DNA of 64,000 bases from Streptococcus sp. Marseille-Q5986 (GCF_946902915.1 NZ_CAMPPY010000001.1:124001-188000), one strand, 5' to 3'. Positions 1-9,217 are shown, numbered from the stretch's first letter. Notes: generated by a model from the letters alone, not told the origin. Program-made: numbers and translations.

Positions 1-2
1 AC

Positions 3-920
3 GGTTGGGGAGAATATCACCCACTCACAGGACTGATGTATTGTGCAGATTGTGGAAGTAAAATGTATGTTCATAGAACAAGCAATTACAAAAATATACC
101 CTATTACACTTGCAGTGCCTATACTAAAACACCTTGTGGCATGCTTTGTCCATCAGCACACAGAATAAAAGCGGAAGTAGTCTTAAATTTAATACAAGAC
201 ACACTAAAAGATATTAAAAAATACCTTGATGAAGATAATGAAGCCTTTATCTGTTCCATTCAAAATGAAATGGAAGAAAAAGAAAAAATAGAGATAGAAA
301 AGAAAAAGGTAAGATTAACGGAAAGCCAAAACAGACTTAGGGAACTCGAACGACTTATGTGCAGAATTTACGAAGATATGATCCTTAACAAAATACCAAA
401 TAGCAGATATGAGATACTAAACAATCAATATGAAACAGAGCAGATAACTTTAAGCAAAGAGATCAAAGATTTAGAGCAGCAGGTATCAAGATATGAAAAA
501 GAAACAGACAGAGCAAGAAAATTTATATCTCTTATCAGTCGTTATGAAAACTTTGATGAACTTACAACTACAATGATAAATGAGTTTGTAGAAAAGATTA
601 TCGTACATGAAAGAGATAGAAAAGGAAGTCAGACATCAAAGCAAAAGATAGAAATTTACTTTAATTTCATAGGTAATTACGAACTACCACAGGCGGAGTT
701 AAGCGAAGAAAAAAAACAAAAACTTGAGGAAGAAGAAAGAAAAATCGAAGAAAGAAAAGACAAGCTACATCAAAATTACCTAAAGCGTAAAGCGAGTGGA
801 AAACAGAAAGAGTATGAAGATAAATATAAGGCAAGAAGAGAACAGAAGAAACAGGAGAAAATAAAGGTTTTGAAAAGAGTGGGGATACCGGTGAGTGAGT
901 ATATAAAAACAAATATTTAA
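3..920 (+). CDS. Large serine recombinase, TnpX-like (C-terminal part)
   Basis: This is the C-terminal part of a large serine recombinase that excises and integrates the element. The frame is open from the first base, reading WGEYHPLTGLMYCADCG, so the gene starts upstream. A zinc ribbon with the Cys pair of YCADCG and a second pair spaced CSAYTKTPCG is followed by a long charged coiled coil (about residues 60-170 of the visible part). A DUF4368-like C-terminal end follows (FVEKIIVHERD to KIEIYFNFIG), as in Tn4451 TnpX. The catalytic serine domain is not in the window. The last 60 residues are strongly basic. Identity as a family member is secure; att specificity cannot be read from this part. 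Confidence 0.93.
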   Translation, partial: GWGEYHPLTGLMYCADCGSKMYVHRTSNYKNIPYYTCSAYTKTPCGMLCPSAHRIKAEVVLNLIQDTLKDIKKYLDEDNEAFICSIQNEMEEKEKIEIEKKKVRLTESQNRLRELERLMCRIYEDMILNKIPNSRYEILNNQYETEQITLSKEIKDLEQQVSRYEKETDRARKFISLISRYENFDELTTTMINEFVEKIIVHERDRKGSQTSKQKIEIYFNFIGNYELPQAELSEEKKQKLEEEERKIEERKDKLHQNYLKRKASGKQKEYEDKYKARREQKKQEKIKVLKRVGIPVSEYIKTNI

Positions 921-927
921 ATCTATC

Positions 928-956
928 TTGACAAATATTGAATTTTAATTTATTAT
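928..956 (+). promoter_or_regulatory. Promoter of the tetR gene with putative operator in its spacer
   Basis: A TTGACA box (928-933) and TATTAT box (951-956) are separated by exactly 17 bases. Those 17 bases (934-950) occur again as a perfect inverted copy at 2235-2251 in front of the ABC operon, which suggests that the spacer is the TetR operator. Confidence 0.7.
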
Positions 957-995
957 TAAATATAGATTCAGTATTGGAATAGAAAGAGGTGTGCT

Positions 996-1568
996 ATGGC
1001 ACAAGTATTAAAAGAAGAAGTTAGAAATAGAATACTCGAAGCAGCAGAAAAAGTATTTTATAAAAAGGATTGTAGAGGTGCCAAATTAACAGAAATTGCA
1101 AAAGAAGCAGATATTCCTGTGGCACTAATTTATACCTATTTCAAAAATAAGGCAGTTTTGTTTGATGCAGTAGTAAGTTCTGTTTATATAAACTTCGAGT
1201 CAGCTTTTAATGAGGAAGAATCTTTGGAAAAAGGTTCTGCTTCTGAAAGGTTTGATGAAGTTGGAGAAAATTATATTCATGAACTTTTAAAAGATCGTAA
1301 GAAGTTAATTATTTTAATGGATAAAAGCTCAGGTACAAAGCATACAGAAGCAAAACAAAAACTCATATCGCAAATGCAGGTTCATATTGAAGTAAGTTTA
1401 AAAAGACAATCGAAACAGGAATATGATCCAATGCTTGCCCATATTTTAGCCAGTAACTTTACAGAGGGACTTCTTGAAATAGCAAGGCATTATCAAAGTG
1501 AAAAGTGGGCAAAAGATATGCTAAAACTTATTGCAAAGTGTTATTACAAGGGAGTGGAATCATTGTAA
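996..1568 (+). CDS. TetR/AcrR family transcriptional regulator
   Basis: This is a 190-residue TetR-type repressor. The N-terminal helix-turn-helix covers about residues 8-55, with the usual pattern of a helix (RNRILEAAEKVFYKK), the recognition region (LTEIAKEADIPVALIYTYFKNK) and a following LFDAVV helix. The C-terminal 130 residues form the variable ligand-binding part, and its ligand cannot be read from sequence. The start is supported by an AAAGAGG ribosome binding site. It lies upstream of a ClbS-like gene and the ABC/ECF transporter operon on the same strand. A 17-base sequence shared by its own promoter and the transporter leader makes it the likely controller of both. Family assignment is sure; the target is inference. 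Confidence 0.92.
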   Translation: MAQVLKEEVRNRILEAAEKVFYKKDCRGAKLTEIAKEADIPVALIYTYFKNKAVLFDAVVSSVYINFESAFNEEESLEKGSASERFDEVGENYIHELLKDRKKLIILMDKSSGTKHTEAKQKLISQMQVHIEVSLKRQSKQEYDPMLAHILASNFTEGLLEIARHYQSEKWAKDMLKLIAKCYYKGVESL

Positions 1569-1618
1569 GTTGATTTGATATTTAAATGCGATAAATTTAA
1601 ATTTTTGGAGGAGATATT

Positions 1619-2137
1619 TTGAAGATATATAAAGATAAAGAAGAACTGAAATCTGAGATAAATAAAAGTTTTGAAAAGTATATTTCTGAATTTGATATTA
1701 TTCCTGAATCTCTCAAAGATAAGAGAGTTCCTGAAGTTGACAGAACACCAGCAGAAAATCTTGCTTATCAACTCGGATGGACAACATTAGTTTTGAAATG
1801 GGAAAAAGATGAGAAAAACGGTTTTGAAGTAAAGACACCGTCGGATATGTTTAAATGGAATCAACTTGGAGAATTATATCAGTGGTTTACCGATACTTAT
1901 GCTCATTTATCGATAGAAGAATTAAAGAAACGATTGAAAGAAAATATTATATCTATCTATACAATGATTGATACACTAAGTGAAGAAGAATTATTTCAAC
2001 CGCATATGAGAAAATGGGCTGATGAAGCTACTAAAACAGCGACATGGGAAGTTTATAAGTTTATTCATGTTAATACGGTTGCCCCTTTTGGAACGTTTAG
2101 AACTAAGATTAGAAAATGGAAAAAGATTGTGCTATAA
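1619..2137 (+). CDS. ClbS/DfsB family four-helix protein
   Basis: This 172-residue protein matches the ClbS/DfsB family, a DinB-like four-helix fold. It shows the family's features of an N-terminal KEELKSEI helix, the AYQLGWTTLVLKWEKDE helix, and a C-terminal HVNTVAPFGTFRTKIRKWKK tail. ClbS in E. coli protects against the genotoxin colibactin; most other members have no proven role, and this one may simply be a small-molecule-modifying protein. It starts with TTG seven bases after a strong GGAGGAG site. It follows the tetR gene by 50 bases and is probably in the same transcript. Family confidence is good; function is unknown. Confidence 0.85.
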   Translation: MKIYKDKEELKSEINKSFEKYISEFDIIPESLKDKRVPEVDRTPAENLAYQLGWTTLVLKWEKDEKNGFEVKTPSDMFKWNQLGELYQWFTDTYAHLSIEELKKRLKENIISIYTMIDTLSEEELFQPHMRKWADEATKTATWEVYKFIHVNTVAPFGTFRTKIRKWKKIVL

Positions 2138-2189
2138 TTTTTGATTTGCTGATACAGTAATTTAAAAAAATATAGTGATCGGATAAAAT

Positions 2190-2251
2190 AGACTTTGCGT
2201 AATCAGCAAAGTCTTACTTTAAACCTTAATACTGAATTAAAATTCAATATT
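2190..2251. promoter_or_regulatory. Leader of the ABC operon: hairpin and inverted operator copy
   Basis: A perfect 9-bp inverted repeat (AGACTTTGC at 2190-2198, GCAAAGTCT at 2206-2214) is followed by a short T-rich stretch and may end the tetR transcript. Positions 2235-2251 are the exact reverse complement of 934-950 in the tetR promoter, and ATACTGAAT next to it is also shared. A weak TATTAT box lies at 2248-2253. Confidence 0.55.
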
Positions 2252-2277
2252 ATTCAATTTTGAAAGGAGAGTTGTTC

Positions 2278-4017
2278 ATGCCGGAAAAAGAATTAAGAAA
2301 AAAAGTGATTGGGAAAAACGGCTTATCCAATTCACTTCTTGCTTTAAAAATAGTATTTGATTTGATACCACAAATCTTACTCGTATATTTGATTAGTTCT
2401 TTAATCACAAACAATATTAGCGAAGATAATTTGAAATATATTTTCTTAGGAATCTTTACTTCATTTGTATTAAAAGGAGTGTTTTATTATTTTGCAACAA
2501 AGGTTGCCCATGAGAAAGCATACGAAAAATTAACAGAACTTAGGTTAGATATTATAGGTCATCTGAAAAAACTGAGTTTGGGATTTTTTAAAGAACATAA
2601 TACTGGGGAGCTTACCAACATTGTTCAACATGATGTAGAACAAGTGGAAGTATATCTTGCTCATGGTCTTCCTGAAATAATGTCAGTTACACTTCTGCCT
2701 ACCATTATTTTTGTAGCTATGATTTTTGTGGACCTACGTCTTGCTCTTGGAATGATTGCCGGAGTTCCACTCATGTATTTGGTAAAAGTTCTTTCACAGA
2801 AAACAATGGATAAAAACTTTGCTATTTACTTTAACCATGAAAACAAGATGAGAGAAGAGCTAATGGAATATGTAAAAAATATTTCTGTGATTAAGGCTTT
2901 TGCTAAAGAAGAGGAAATTAGTGAAAGAACATTAAAAACGGCAAGAGAATATATTTACTGGGTTAAAAAGAGCATGGGGATGGTTACAATTCCAATGGGA
3001 CTTATTGACATATTTATGGAAATTGGAGTAGTTATTGTCATGATTTTGGGAAGTATATTTCTTTACTATGGAAATATTACAACACCTAATTTTATACTTG
3101 CCATTATTTTATCGTCTGCTTTTACTGCATCTATAAGTAAGACGGCTACATTGCAACATTTTTCTATTGTGTTTAAGGAAGCTCTAAAGGCAATTGGAAA
3201 AGTTTTAACAGTTCCGCTTCCAAAGAAAAAAACAGAACAAGGTTTAGAATTTGGAAACATAGAATTTAAAGATGTGAATTTTGCATACGGAAAAGATAGC
3301 TTTGAGCTTAAAAATATCAATTTGAATTTTAAGAAAAATAGTTTGAACGCCTTTGTAGGAGCAAGCGGTTGTGGAAAGAGTACGGTATCTAATTTGCTTA
3401 TGGGATTTTGGGATGCAGATGAAGGACAAATACTGATAAATGGAAAAGATATAAAAGAATATAGTCAAGAAAATATCTCAATGCTGATTGGTAGTGTGCA
3501 ACAAGAAGTTATCCTTTTTGATTTAAGTATTTTTGAAAATATAGCAATTGGAAAACTAAATGCAACAAAAGAAGAAGTCATAGAAGCTGCTAAAAAAGCA
3601 AGATGCCATGATTTTATTTCAGCATTACCAAATGGATATGAAACACGAGTAGGTGAAATGGGAGTTAAGTTATCCGGTGGAGAAAAACAAAGAATATCAA
3701 TTGCGAGAATGATACTTAAAAATGCACCGATTTTAATATTAGATGAGGCAATGGCAGCTGTTGATAGTGAAAATGAAAGACTAATCGGTGAAGCGATTGA
3801 TGATTTAAGTAAGGATAAAACTATCATTACAATTGCTCATCATCTAAATACGATTAGAGATTCAGACCAGATTATAGTTATGGATAAGGGCGTTGTTCTT
3901 GATGCAGGAAGCCATGAAGAACTGATGAAAAGATGTGATTTTTATAAGGATATGGTTGAAGCACAGAACAAGGTAGATAGATGGAATTTGAAAGAGGTGG
4001 TAACAGAAAATGTTTAG
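2278..4017 (+). CDS. ABC transporter half-unit (membrane plus ATPase), YbtP/IrtA-like
   Basis: This 579-residue protein has an exporter-fold membrane domain (six predicted segments within residues 20-290) fused to an ATPase domain. Walker A is GASGCGKST (361-369), the signature is LSGGE (465-469) and Walker B is ILILDEA (485-491), followed by the H-loop AHH. An upstream TTG also opens the frame, but it lies inside the AAAGGAG ribosome binding site, so ATG 2278 was chosen. It overlaps the next gene by 8 bases, which suggests a heterodimer with it. Similar pairs beside ECF genes occur in siderophore loci (YbtPQ; the equibactin locus of S. equi), where exporter-like proteins work as importers. 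Drug export is the alternative. Confidence 0.88.
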   Translation: MPEKELRKKVIGKNGLSNSLLALKIVFDLIPQILLVYLISSLITNNISEDNLKYIFLGIFTSFVLKGVFYYFATKVAHEKAYEKLTELRLDIIGHLKKLSLGFFKEHNTGELTNIVQHDVEQVEVYLAHGLPEIMSVTLLPTIIFVAMIFVDLRLALGMIAGVPLMYLVKVLSQKTMDKNFAIYFNHENKMREELMEYVKNISVIKAFAKEEEISERTLKTAREYIYWVKKSMGMVTIPMGLIDIFMEIGVVIVMILGSIFLYYGNITTPNFILAIILSSAFTASISKTATLQHFSIVFKEALKAIGKVLTVPLPKKKTEQGLEFGNIEFKDVNFAYGKDSFELKNINLNFKKNSLNAFVGASGCGKSTVSNLLMGFWDADEGQILINGKDIKEYSQENISMLIGSVQQEVILFDLSIFENIAIGKLNATKEEVIEAAKKARCHDFISALPNGYETRVGEMGVKLSGGEKQRISIARMILKNAPILILDEAMAAVDSENERLIGEAIDDLSKDKTIITIAHHLNTIRDSDQIIVMDKGVVLDAGSHEELMKRCDFYKDMVEAQNKVDRWNLKEVVTENV

Positions 4018-5719
4018 AGAAATGTTAAAACTACTAACAAAAACCGGCAAGAGAGATTTGATTATATCAAGTGTATTCTTTGCCCTTTATGGACTCAGCT
4101 CCATAGCCATGATTGTTATCGTATTTTCTATACTGTTCCAAATCTTTGACGGAACGAGCTTAGCAAGCCTATATAAATATTTTATTGCGATTGGATTACT
4201 TGTAGTGTTCAAAGATATTTGTAATATGGTCGCAGATATGAAAAAGCATAGTGCAGGGTTTGATATTGTTCAGCAAATAAGAGAACGCATGATTATTAAA
4301 TTGAAAAAATTCAGCTTAGGATTTTATACCAATGAACGACTTGGGGAAATAAATACAATTTTACACAAAGATGTTGATAATATGTCACTTGTTGTAGGAC
4401 ACATGTGGTCAAGAATGTTTGGCGATTTTTTGATAGGTGCAGTCGTATTTATTGGTCTTGCAAGTATTGATTTAAAACTTGCTATTCTAATGGCTGTATC
4501 TGTTCCGATTGCACTTATCTTTCTATATCTGACAATTAAGCAATCTGAAAAAATAGAGAATCAGAATAACTCAGCACTTCTTGATATGGTTAGCCTATTT
4601 GTTGAATATGTGAGAGGAATACCTGTATTAAAGAGTTTTTCTAACAATAAGAGCTTGGATAATGAGCTTATGAATAAAACAAAGAAGTTTGGAGAAACAA
4701 GCAAAGCAGCTTCAAGATTCAAGGCAAAACAGTTATCTATATTTGGTTTTTTACTGGATATTGGATATTTAGTTCTTTTAATTGCAGGAACAATATTTGT
4801 TGTAAAGGGAAATCTTGATGTACTTAATTTTATTATCTTTGCGGTAATTTCAAAAGAGTTTTATAAGCCATTCGCTTCTATGGAACAACACTATATGTAC
4901 TATGTTTCGGCGGTAGATAGTTACGAAAGACTTTCAAGAATTTTATATGCAGATGTAATCCCGGATAAAGTGAATGGAATTGTTCCGAAAGATAATGATA
5001 TAGCATTTGAAAACATAGATTTTTCTTATGAAAAAGATGAATTTAAAATGGAAAACTTGAGCTTTTCTATTGCTGAAAAAACAATGACAGCCTTAGTTGG
5101 AGAATCAGGTAGTGGAAAGACTACTATAACCAACTTGCTTTTAAGATTTTATGATGTGCATAAAGGAAAAATTACCCTCGGAGGAACTGATATAAGGGAT
5201 ATTCCTTATGATGAGCTTTTAGATCGTATTAGTATTGTCATGCAAAATGTTCAGTTGTTTGATAATACAATTGAAGAAAACATCAAGGTAGGTAAAAAAG
5301 GAGCAACGAAAGAAGAAATCATTGAAGCTGCAAAGAAAGCGAGAATACATGATTTCATTATGAGTTTACCAAAAGGTTATGAAACTGATATTGGAGAAAA
5401 TGGTGGGATTTTATCAGGTGGACAAAGACAAAGAATATCTATTGCAAGAGCTTTTCTAAAGGATGCACCTATTTTAATTCTTGATGAAATGACAAGTAAT
5501 GTTGATCCTGTAAATGAATCTTTGATACAAGATGCTATTACAGAACTTGCAAAGAATAGAACTGTACTTGTAGTGGCTCATCATTTAAAAACCATTCAAA
5601 AAGCTGACCAAATTCTCGTATTTCAAAAAGGAAATTTACTTGAAAAAGGAAAGCATGGGGAACTTCTTGAGAAAGATGGTTACTACACAAAATTATGGAA
5701 AGCTCAGTACGAGGTATAA
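4010..5719 (+). CDS. ABC transporter half-unit, partner of the preceding gene
   Basis: This 569-residue protein has the same architecture as its neighbour: a six-segment membrane domain followed by an ATPase domain. Walker A is GESGSGKTT (364-372), the signature is LSGGQ (468-472), and Walker B reads ILILDEM. The canonical signature here and the slightly degenerate LSGGE in the partner are typical of heterodimeric ABC proteins with one strong and one weak ATP site. The ATG overlaps the end of the preceding gene and is preceded by an AGAGGTGG ribosome binding site, so translation is probably coupled. The ECF ATPase gene begins three bases after the stop. The substrate is unknown; a metal-chelate role is inferred from the ECF neighbours. 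Confidence 0.88.
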   Translation: MFREMLKLLTKTGKRDLIISSVFFALYGLSSIAMIVIVFSILFQIFDGTSLASLYKYFIAIGLLVVFKDICNMVADMKKHSAGFDIVQQIRERMIIKLKKFSLGFYTNERLGEINTILHKDVDNMSLVVGHMWSRMFGDFLIGAVVFIGLASIDLKLAILMAVSVPIALIFLYLTIKQSEKIENQNNSALLDMVSLFVEYVRGIPVLKSFSNNKSLDNELMNKTKKFGETSKAASRFKAKQLSIFGFLLDIGYLVLLIAGTIFVVKGNLDVLNFIIFAVISKEFYKPFASMEQHYMYYVSAVDSYERLSRILYADVIPDKVNGIVPKDNDIAFENIDFSYEKDEFKMENLSFSIAEKTMTALVGESGSGKTTITNLLLRFYDVHKGKITLGGTDIRDIPYDELLDRISIVMQNVQLFDNTIEENIKVGKKGATKEEIIEAAKKARIHDFIMSLPKGYETDIGENGGILSGGQRQRISIARAFLKDAPILILDEMTSNVDPVNESLIQDAITELAKNRTVLVVAHHLKTIQKADQILVFQKGNLLEKGKHGELLEKDGYYTKLWKAQYEV

Positions 5720-5721
5720 TC

Positions 5722-7239
5722 ATGATTTTGTTAAAAAATGTTTCTTATGAATGGGAAGATGGGCGAACTGCTTTAAAAAATATCAATCTTGAAATTAAAA
5801 AAGGTGAATTTGTTTTAATTTCAGGGAAAAGTGGAAGTGGTAAAAGCACTCTTGGAAGTGTAATGAATGGTCTTATACCACATTATTACAAAGGCAAAAT
5901 GAAAGGAGAAGCCTTTGTGTCCGGAAAAGATATAAGCAAATTATTACTTCATGAAATAGGGCATATTGTAGGGACTGTATTTCAAGATCCAAGAAGTCAG
6001 TTTTTTACAACAACTACAGATGAAGAAATAGCTTTTGGGCTTCAAACGATCTGCAAATCAAGAGATGAAATAAAACAGAGAGTAGAAGAAGTATATGCAG
6101 AACTGGATATTGAGGAACTGAAAGGAAAATCTGTTTTTGAATTATCAAGCGGACAGAAACAAAAGATAGCTATTGCAAGTATCTATGCGATGAATCCGAA
6201 AGTTTTAATTTTAGATGAACCTTCAGCAAATTTGGATATGAAAGCAACATTTGACCTATTTTTAATTTTGGGAAAATTAAAGAAAAAAGGAACAACAGTT
6301 GTTCTAATTGAACATCGTTTGTACTATGTAAAATCTTTATTTGACCGTTTTCTTTTGGTGAAAGATGGAGAAATTGCACTGGACTTGAGTCGGGAAGAAG
6401 TTATTCATCTTGAAGGGGAGTTTTGGGATGAGAATGGACTAAGAACTCTTGAATTAGAAGAATACAGGATAAGTGAGAAGAAAGATTCATATCAATTAAA
6501 GGATGAAAGTATCAGCGGAAAAGGCTTGAGATTTTGCTATTCGAATGTAGCTAAGAATGGAAAGAAGCAAAAACAGTACATTTTAAATCATCTTGATTTC
6601 AATATGGAGTGCGGAAAAGCCATTGGTCTTATCGGCTTAAATGGTACTGGGAAAACTACCTTTGCAAGAGTGCTTTCAGGACTTGAGAAGATAAAAGAGG
6701 GGACAATATGGGCGGGAAAAGATAAGTCGCTTAATCACAAAGATTTAATGGATATGTCATATTTTGTCTTTCAAGATTCAGACTATCAGTTGTTTTCGGA
6801 AAGTGTACTTGATGAAATGCTACTTGGTATTTCAAGTAAAAATAAAAAAGAAAATACCCAAAAGGCAAAGTTTATTTTGAATGTACTTGGCTTAGATAAA
6901 TATATAGACAAGCATCCGTTTGCTTTATCAAGAGGAGAAAAATAAAGACTGACAATAGCTTGTGGAATGATGAAACAGGCAAAAGTTTTTATCTATGATG
7001 AACCAACATCAGGTTGTGATAAAGACTCAATGCTTTCAGTCGCAAAATTGATTGAAGAACAATTAAAAAATGGGACAACAGTTTTGGTGATAAGTCATGA
7101 TTTTGAGTTTTTAGCAAACACAGTGAGTGAGCTATGGGTAATGGGAGATGGAAAAATAGAAAAGGTTCTGAATATGAGTGAAAGTAATAAATTTCTCATA
7201 TTAGACAAGATGAGAGGAGGTAGAGAACTTGATAGATAG
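5722..7239 (+). pseudogene. ECF transporter double ATPase (EcfA1-A2 fusion) with internal stop
   Basis: One frame encodes two ABC ATPase domains in a single chain of 505 codons. The first domain is complete: GKSGSGKST near residue 35, LSSGQ at 141, then ILDEPSANLD. The second has GLNGTGKTT at 305 but is broken by TAA at 6943-6945 (codon 408), immediately after LSRGEK. Reading on in the same frame gives RLTIACGMMKQAKVFIYDEPTSGCD, so a CAA (Gln) codon mutated to TAA explains it. The rest of the second domain could restart at ATG 6967. Start ATG 5722 has GAGG seven bases upstream. Such proteins energize the EcfT-EcfS pair that follows; as written, the second ATPase lacks Walker B and the module may be inactive. 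Confidence 0.9.
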
Positions 7240-7933
7240 AAAAACAGTCGATCCGAGAATAAAACTTATTCTACTTCCAATTGCCTCCTTTACCAGCTTT
7301 TTTATAAGCGATACAATCCTACTTTTCGGACTGATTGTCTTTGCCTTTTTTCTGTATGTATACAGTAGTATGTGGAAAAGAGCATTACGCTTTATTTTGT
7401 TTTTTGTGCTTTTATACTGCATAGAGTTAGGGCTTGGAAAGTTTCGTGAAGCAAGTATCGTATTTGCAATATATATGTTTATTTACTTTGCATCAAGGAT
7501 GACCTTAATTGCTATGTTTGGTGGATATATAACAAAGACTACAAGTGTAAGTGAAATGCTTGAAGCATTAAATAGAATGAAAGTACCAAGAAGCATTGGT
7601 ATACCTTTTAGTGTTTTGCTTAGGTTTGTACCAACTATAAGAATAGAACTCAAGGCATTAAAAGAGAATATGAAGATTCGAGGAATCGTAACAAGTAGAT
7701 TTTTCCCGTTGCTACATCCATTTAAATATATTGAATATACGCTTGTTCCACTTTTAATGAGGATGATTAAGATTTCAGATGAACTGTCAGCTTCAGCACT
7801 CATTAGAGGACTTGATAGTGATGAGAACAGGGTTACATTGACAAAATTGAGGTTTAGATGGGCGGATTTGTTGATTGGACTATTAGGAGCTTTGATGATT
7901 GCTCTTGTGATAGTAATACAGAAAATTTATTAG
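7229..7933 (+). CDS. ECF transporter transmembrane protein EcfT (CbiQ-like)
   Basis: This 234-residue membrane protein has the layout of EcfT/CbiQ: an N-terminal DPRIKLI motif, four to five hydrophobic segments, and two cytoplasmic coupling motifs seen here as SASALIRGLD and the preceding ALKENMKIRG. In ECF transporters it couples the two ATPases to the substrate-binding S protein. It starts with TTG 8 bases after GGAGG and overlaps the ATPase gene by 11 bases. Three family marks (DPR motif, ARG-type motifs, gene order) make the call firm. Confidence 0.9.
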   Translation: MIDRKTVDPRIKLILLPIASFTSFFISDTILLFGLIVFAFFLYVYSSMWKRALRFILFFVLLYCIELGLGKFREASIVFAIYMFIYFASRMTLIAMFGGYITKTTSVSEMLEALNRMKVPRSIGIPFSVLLRFVPTIRIELKALKENMKIRGIVTSRFFPLLHPFKYIEYTLVPLLMRMIKISDELSASALIRGLDSDENRVTLTKLRFRWADLLIGLLGALMIALVIVIQKIY

Positions 7934-7943
7934 GAGGACTTTT

Positions 7944-8528
7944 ATGAAAAACAAATTAAATGGTCGTGATTTTATTACAATCGGAATCTTTAATGCAATT
8001 GGAATTGTCATATACATGGTGGTTGCATTTGCTATGGCAACAACAGTGATTGGAGGATTTATTGCTTCAGGAGTTAGCTTTATGGTAGCTGCTACCGTTT
8101 ATATACTTATGGCTTTGAAAGTTAAAAAGAAGGGCGTATTTACAATATCAGGAACGCTTCTTGGTTTAATTGCATTGTCAGGAGGACATTTGCCTCATGC
8201 AGTCTTTGCTGTAATCGGTGGAATTATATGTGATTTGATTATAGGAAATTATGAGAGCAAGGGACGAATGATTATTGGATATGGGATATTTGCATTAGCA
8301 GATTTTTTAGGAACAGTAATTCCTGTGATTTTATTCGGGACAGCTTCTTTTGTGGAAAGAGCATCAAAATGGAAAATGAGCGAAGCACAAATAAATGAAG
8401 CATTATCTTATTTCAAAGTTTCGTGGGCAGTAGGATTTGGCTTGATAACTTTTGTTCTTGCTTGCATAGGAGCATTCGTTGCAACAAAGATACTCAAAAA
8501 GCATTTTGAAAAAGCAGGAGTGATTTAA
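7944..8528 (+). CDS. ECF transporter S component, MptD family
   Basis: This 194-residue, very hydrophobic protein has five to six predicted membrane segments and the MptD-type start (LNGRDFITIGIFNAIGIVIYMV). S components bind the transported compound; MptD-family members sit beside YbtPQ-like ABC pairs and CbiO/CbiQ-like genes in many Firmicutes, but their ligand is not established as far as I know. The gene has a TTAGGAGG ribosome binding site 10 bases after the EcfT stop, and closes the transporter operon. Confidence 0.85.
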   Translation: MKNKLNGRDFITIGIFNAIGIVIYMVVAFAMATTVIGGFIASGVSFMVAATVYILMALKVKKKGVFTISGTLLGLIALSGGHLPHAVFAVIGGIICDLIIGNYESKGRMIIGYGIFALADFLGTVIPVILFGTASFVERASKWKMSEAQINEALSYFKVSWAVGFGLITFVLACIGAFVATKILKKHFEKAGVI

Positions 8529-8569
8529 TAATAAATTTACTTAGGAGGGAAAATAATGGAGGGATAATT

Positions 8570-8677
8570 ATGTCAAAACTTATAGTTTCGGTTTTCACAG
8601 AACGATATAATTATCCTTTTTTATTCTTGGAATTGCTTACACATAGCAATAATACTTTACCAGAAACAACAAAATAG
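8570..8677 (+). CDS. Unknown 35-residue ORF after the ECF operon
   Basis: A short frame starting MSKLIVSVFTERYNY and ending in PETTK follows the S component. A ribosome-binding-like AGGAGGG lies at 8543-8549 but fits better a tiny ATG (8556) that stops after three codons, so this may be a truncated remnant of a longer cargo gene. I recognise no family. Confidence 0.25.
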   Translation: MSKLIVSVFTERYNYPFLFLELLTHSNNTLPETTK

Positions 8678-8709
8678 AAAATTATATAAAACATTAGTTT
8701 TTAAGCCGA

Positions 8710-8749
8710 GAGGACTTTTTACGTCAAAGTGTAGAAGTCCTCCTTTTTT
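8710..8749 (+). terminator. Terminator of the transporter operon
   Basis: GAGGACTT (8710-8717) pairs with AAGTCCTC (8735-8742), followed by a T run. It separates the cargo transporter operon from the mobilization genes. Confidence 0.8.
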
Positions 8750-8793
8750 ATTCTCAAAACCAAAACAGAGAACTTAAAAAGGAGGATGACTAA

Positions 8794-9210
8794 GTGGCAA
8801 AGAAAGAATATTACCTTTATGTAAAAGGCAAAGCCGTACCTGTAAGTGAAGAAGTCTACAAAGCCTATTGGAAGATAACAGAGCATGAAAAGTATCTCCA
8901 AAGAAAAGATTGGAAGCATAATGTAATACCATTTTCGGCACTGGATCATGATGGACACTTTGTAGATAACATCATAGATGAAAAGATAGACTTAGAAAAA
9001 ATTGTAGAAGTAAAAATGCGAATTGAAGAACTTCATAGAGCATTAAATACTCTTTCAAAAGAAGAACGAGAGTTGATGGAAGCCATCTTCTACAAAGAAG
9101 AAAGTCTAAGGTCAATCAGCAGAAGAGAGAAAGTTACACATCAAGCAATCAGTGGGAGGAGGGATAGGATTTTAGAAAAACTGAGAAAGATTTTAGAAGA
9201 TAAAATCTAA
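8794..9210 (+). CDS. Small sigma-70-like protein
   Basis: This 138-residue protein ends in a sigma-70 region 4 type helix-turn-helix (about residues 88-135): ALNTLSKEERELMEAIFYKEE, then SLRSISRREKVTHQAISGRRDRILEKLRK. The N-terminal half (YYLYVKGKAVPVSEEVYKAYWK) is the one seen in element-borne sigma-like proteins next to relaxase genes. It probably regulates mobilization or excision genes rather than acting as a general sigma factor. The start is GTG with an AAGGAGG site 9 bases upstream. Family is clear; target promoters are unknown. Confidence 0.85.
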   Translation: MAKKEYYLYVKGKAVPVSEEVYKAYWKITEHEKYLQRKDWKHNVIPFSALDHDGHFVDNIIDEKIDLEKIVEVKMRIEELHRALNTLSKEERELMEAIFYKEESLRSISRREKVTHQAISGRRDRILEKLRKILEDKI

Positions 9211-9217
9211 AAACTTG

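Noticed and set aside
2260-2277. TTG start of the first ABC gene
   Set aside because: The TTG is part of the AAAGGAG ribosome binding site of ATG 2278.
8719-8958. Minus-strand 79-codon frame
   Set aside because: It overlaps the terminator and the sigma-like gene on the other strand; hydrophobic composition only reflects AT-rich antisense DNA.
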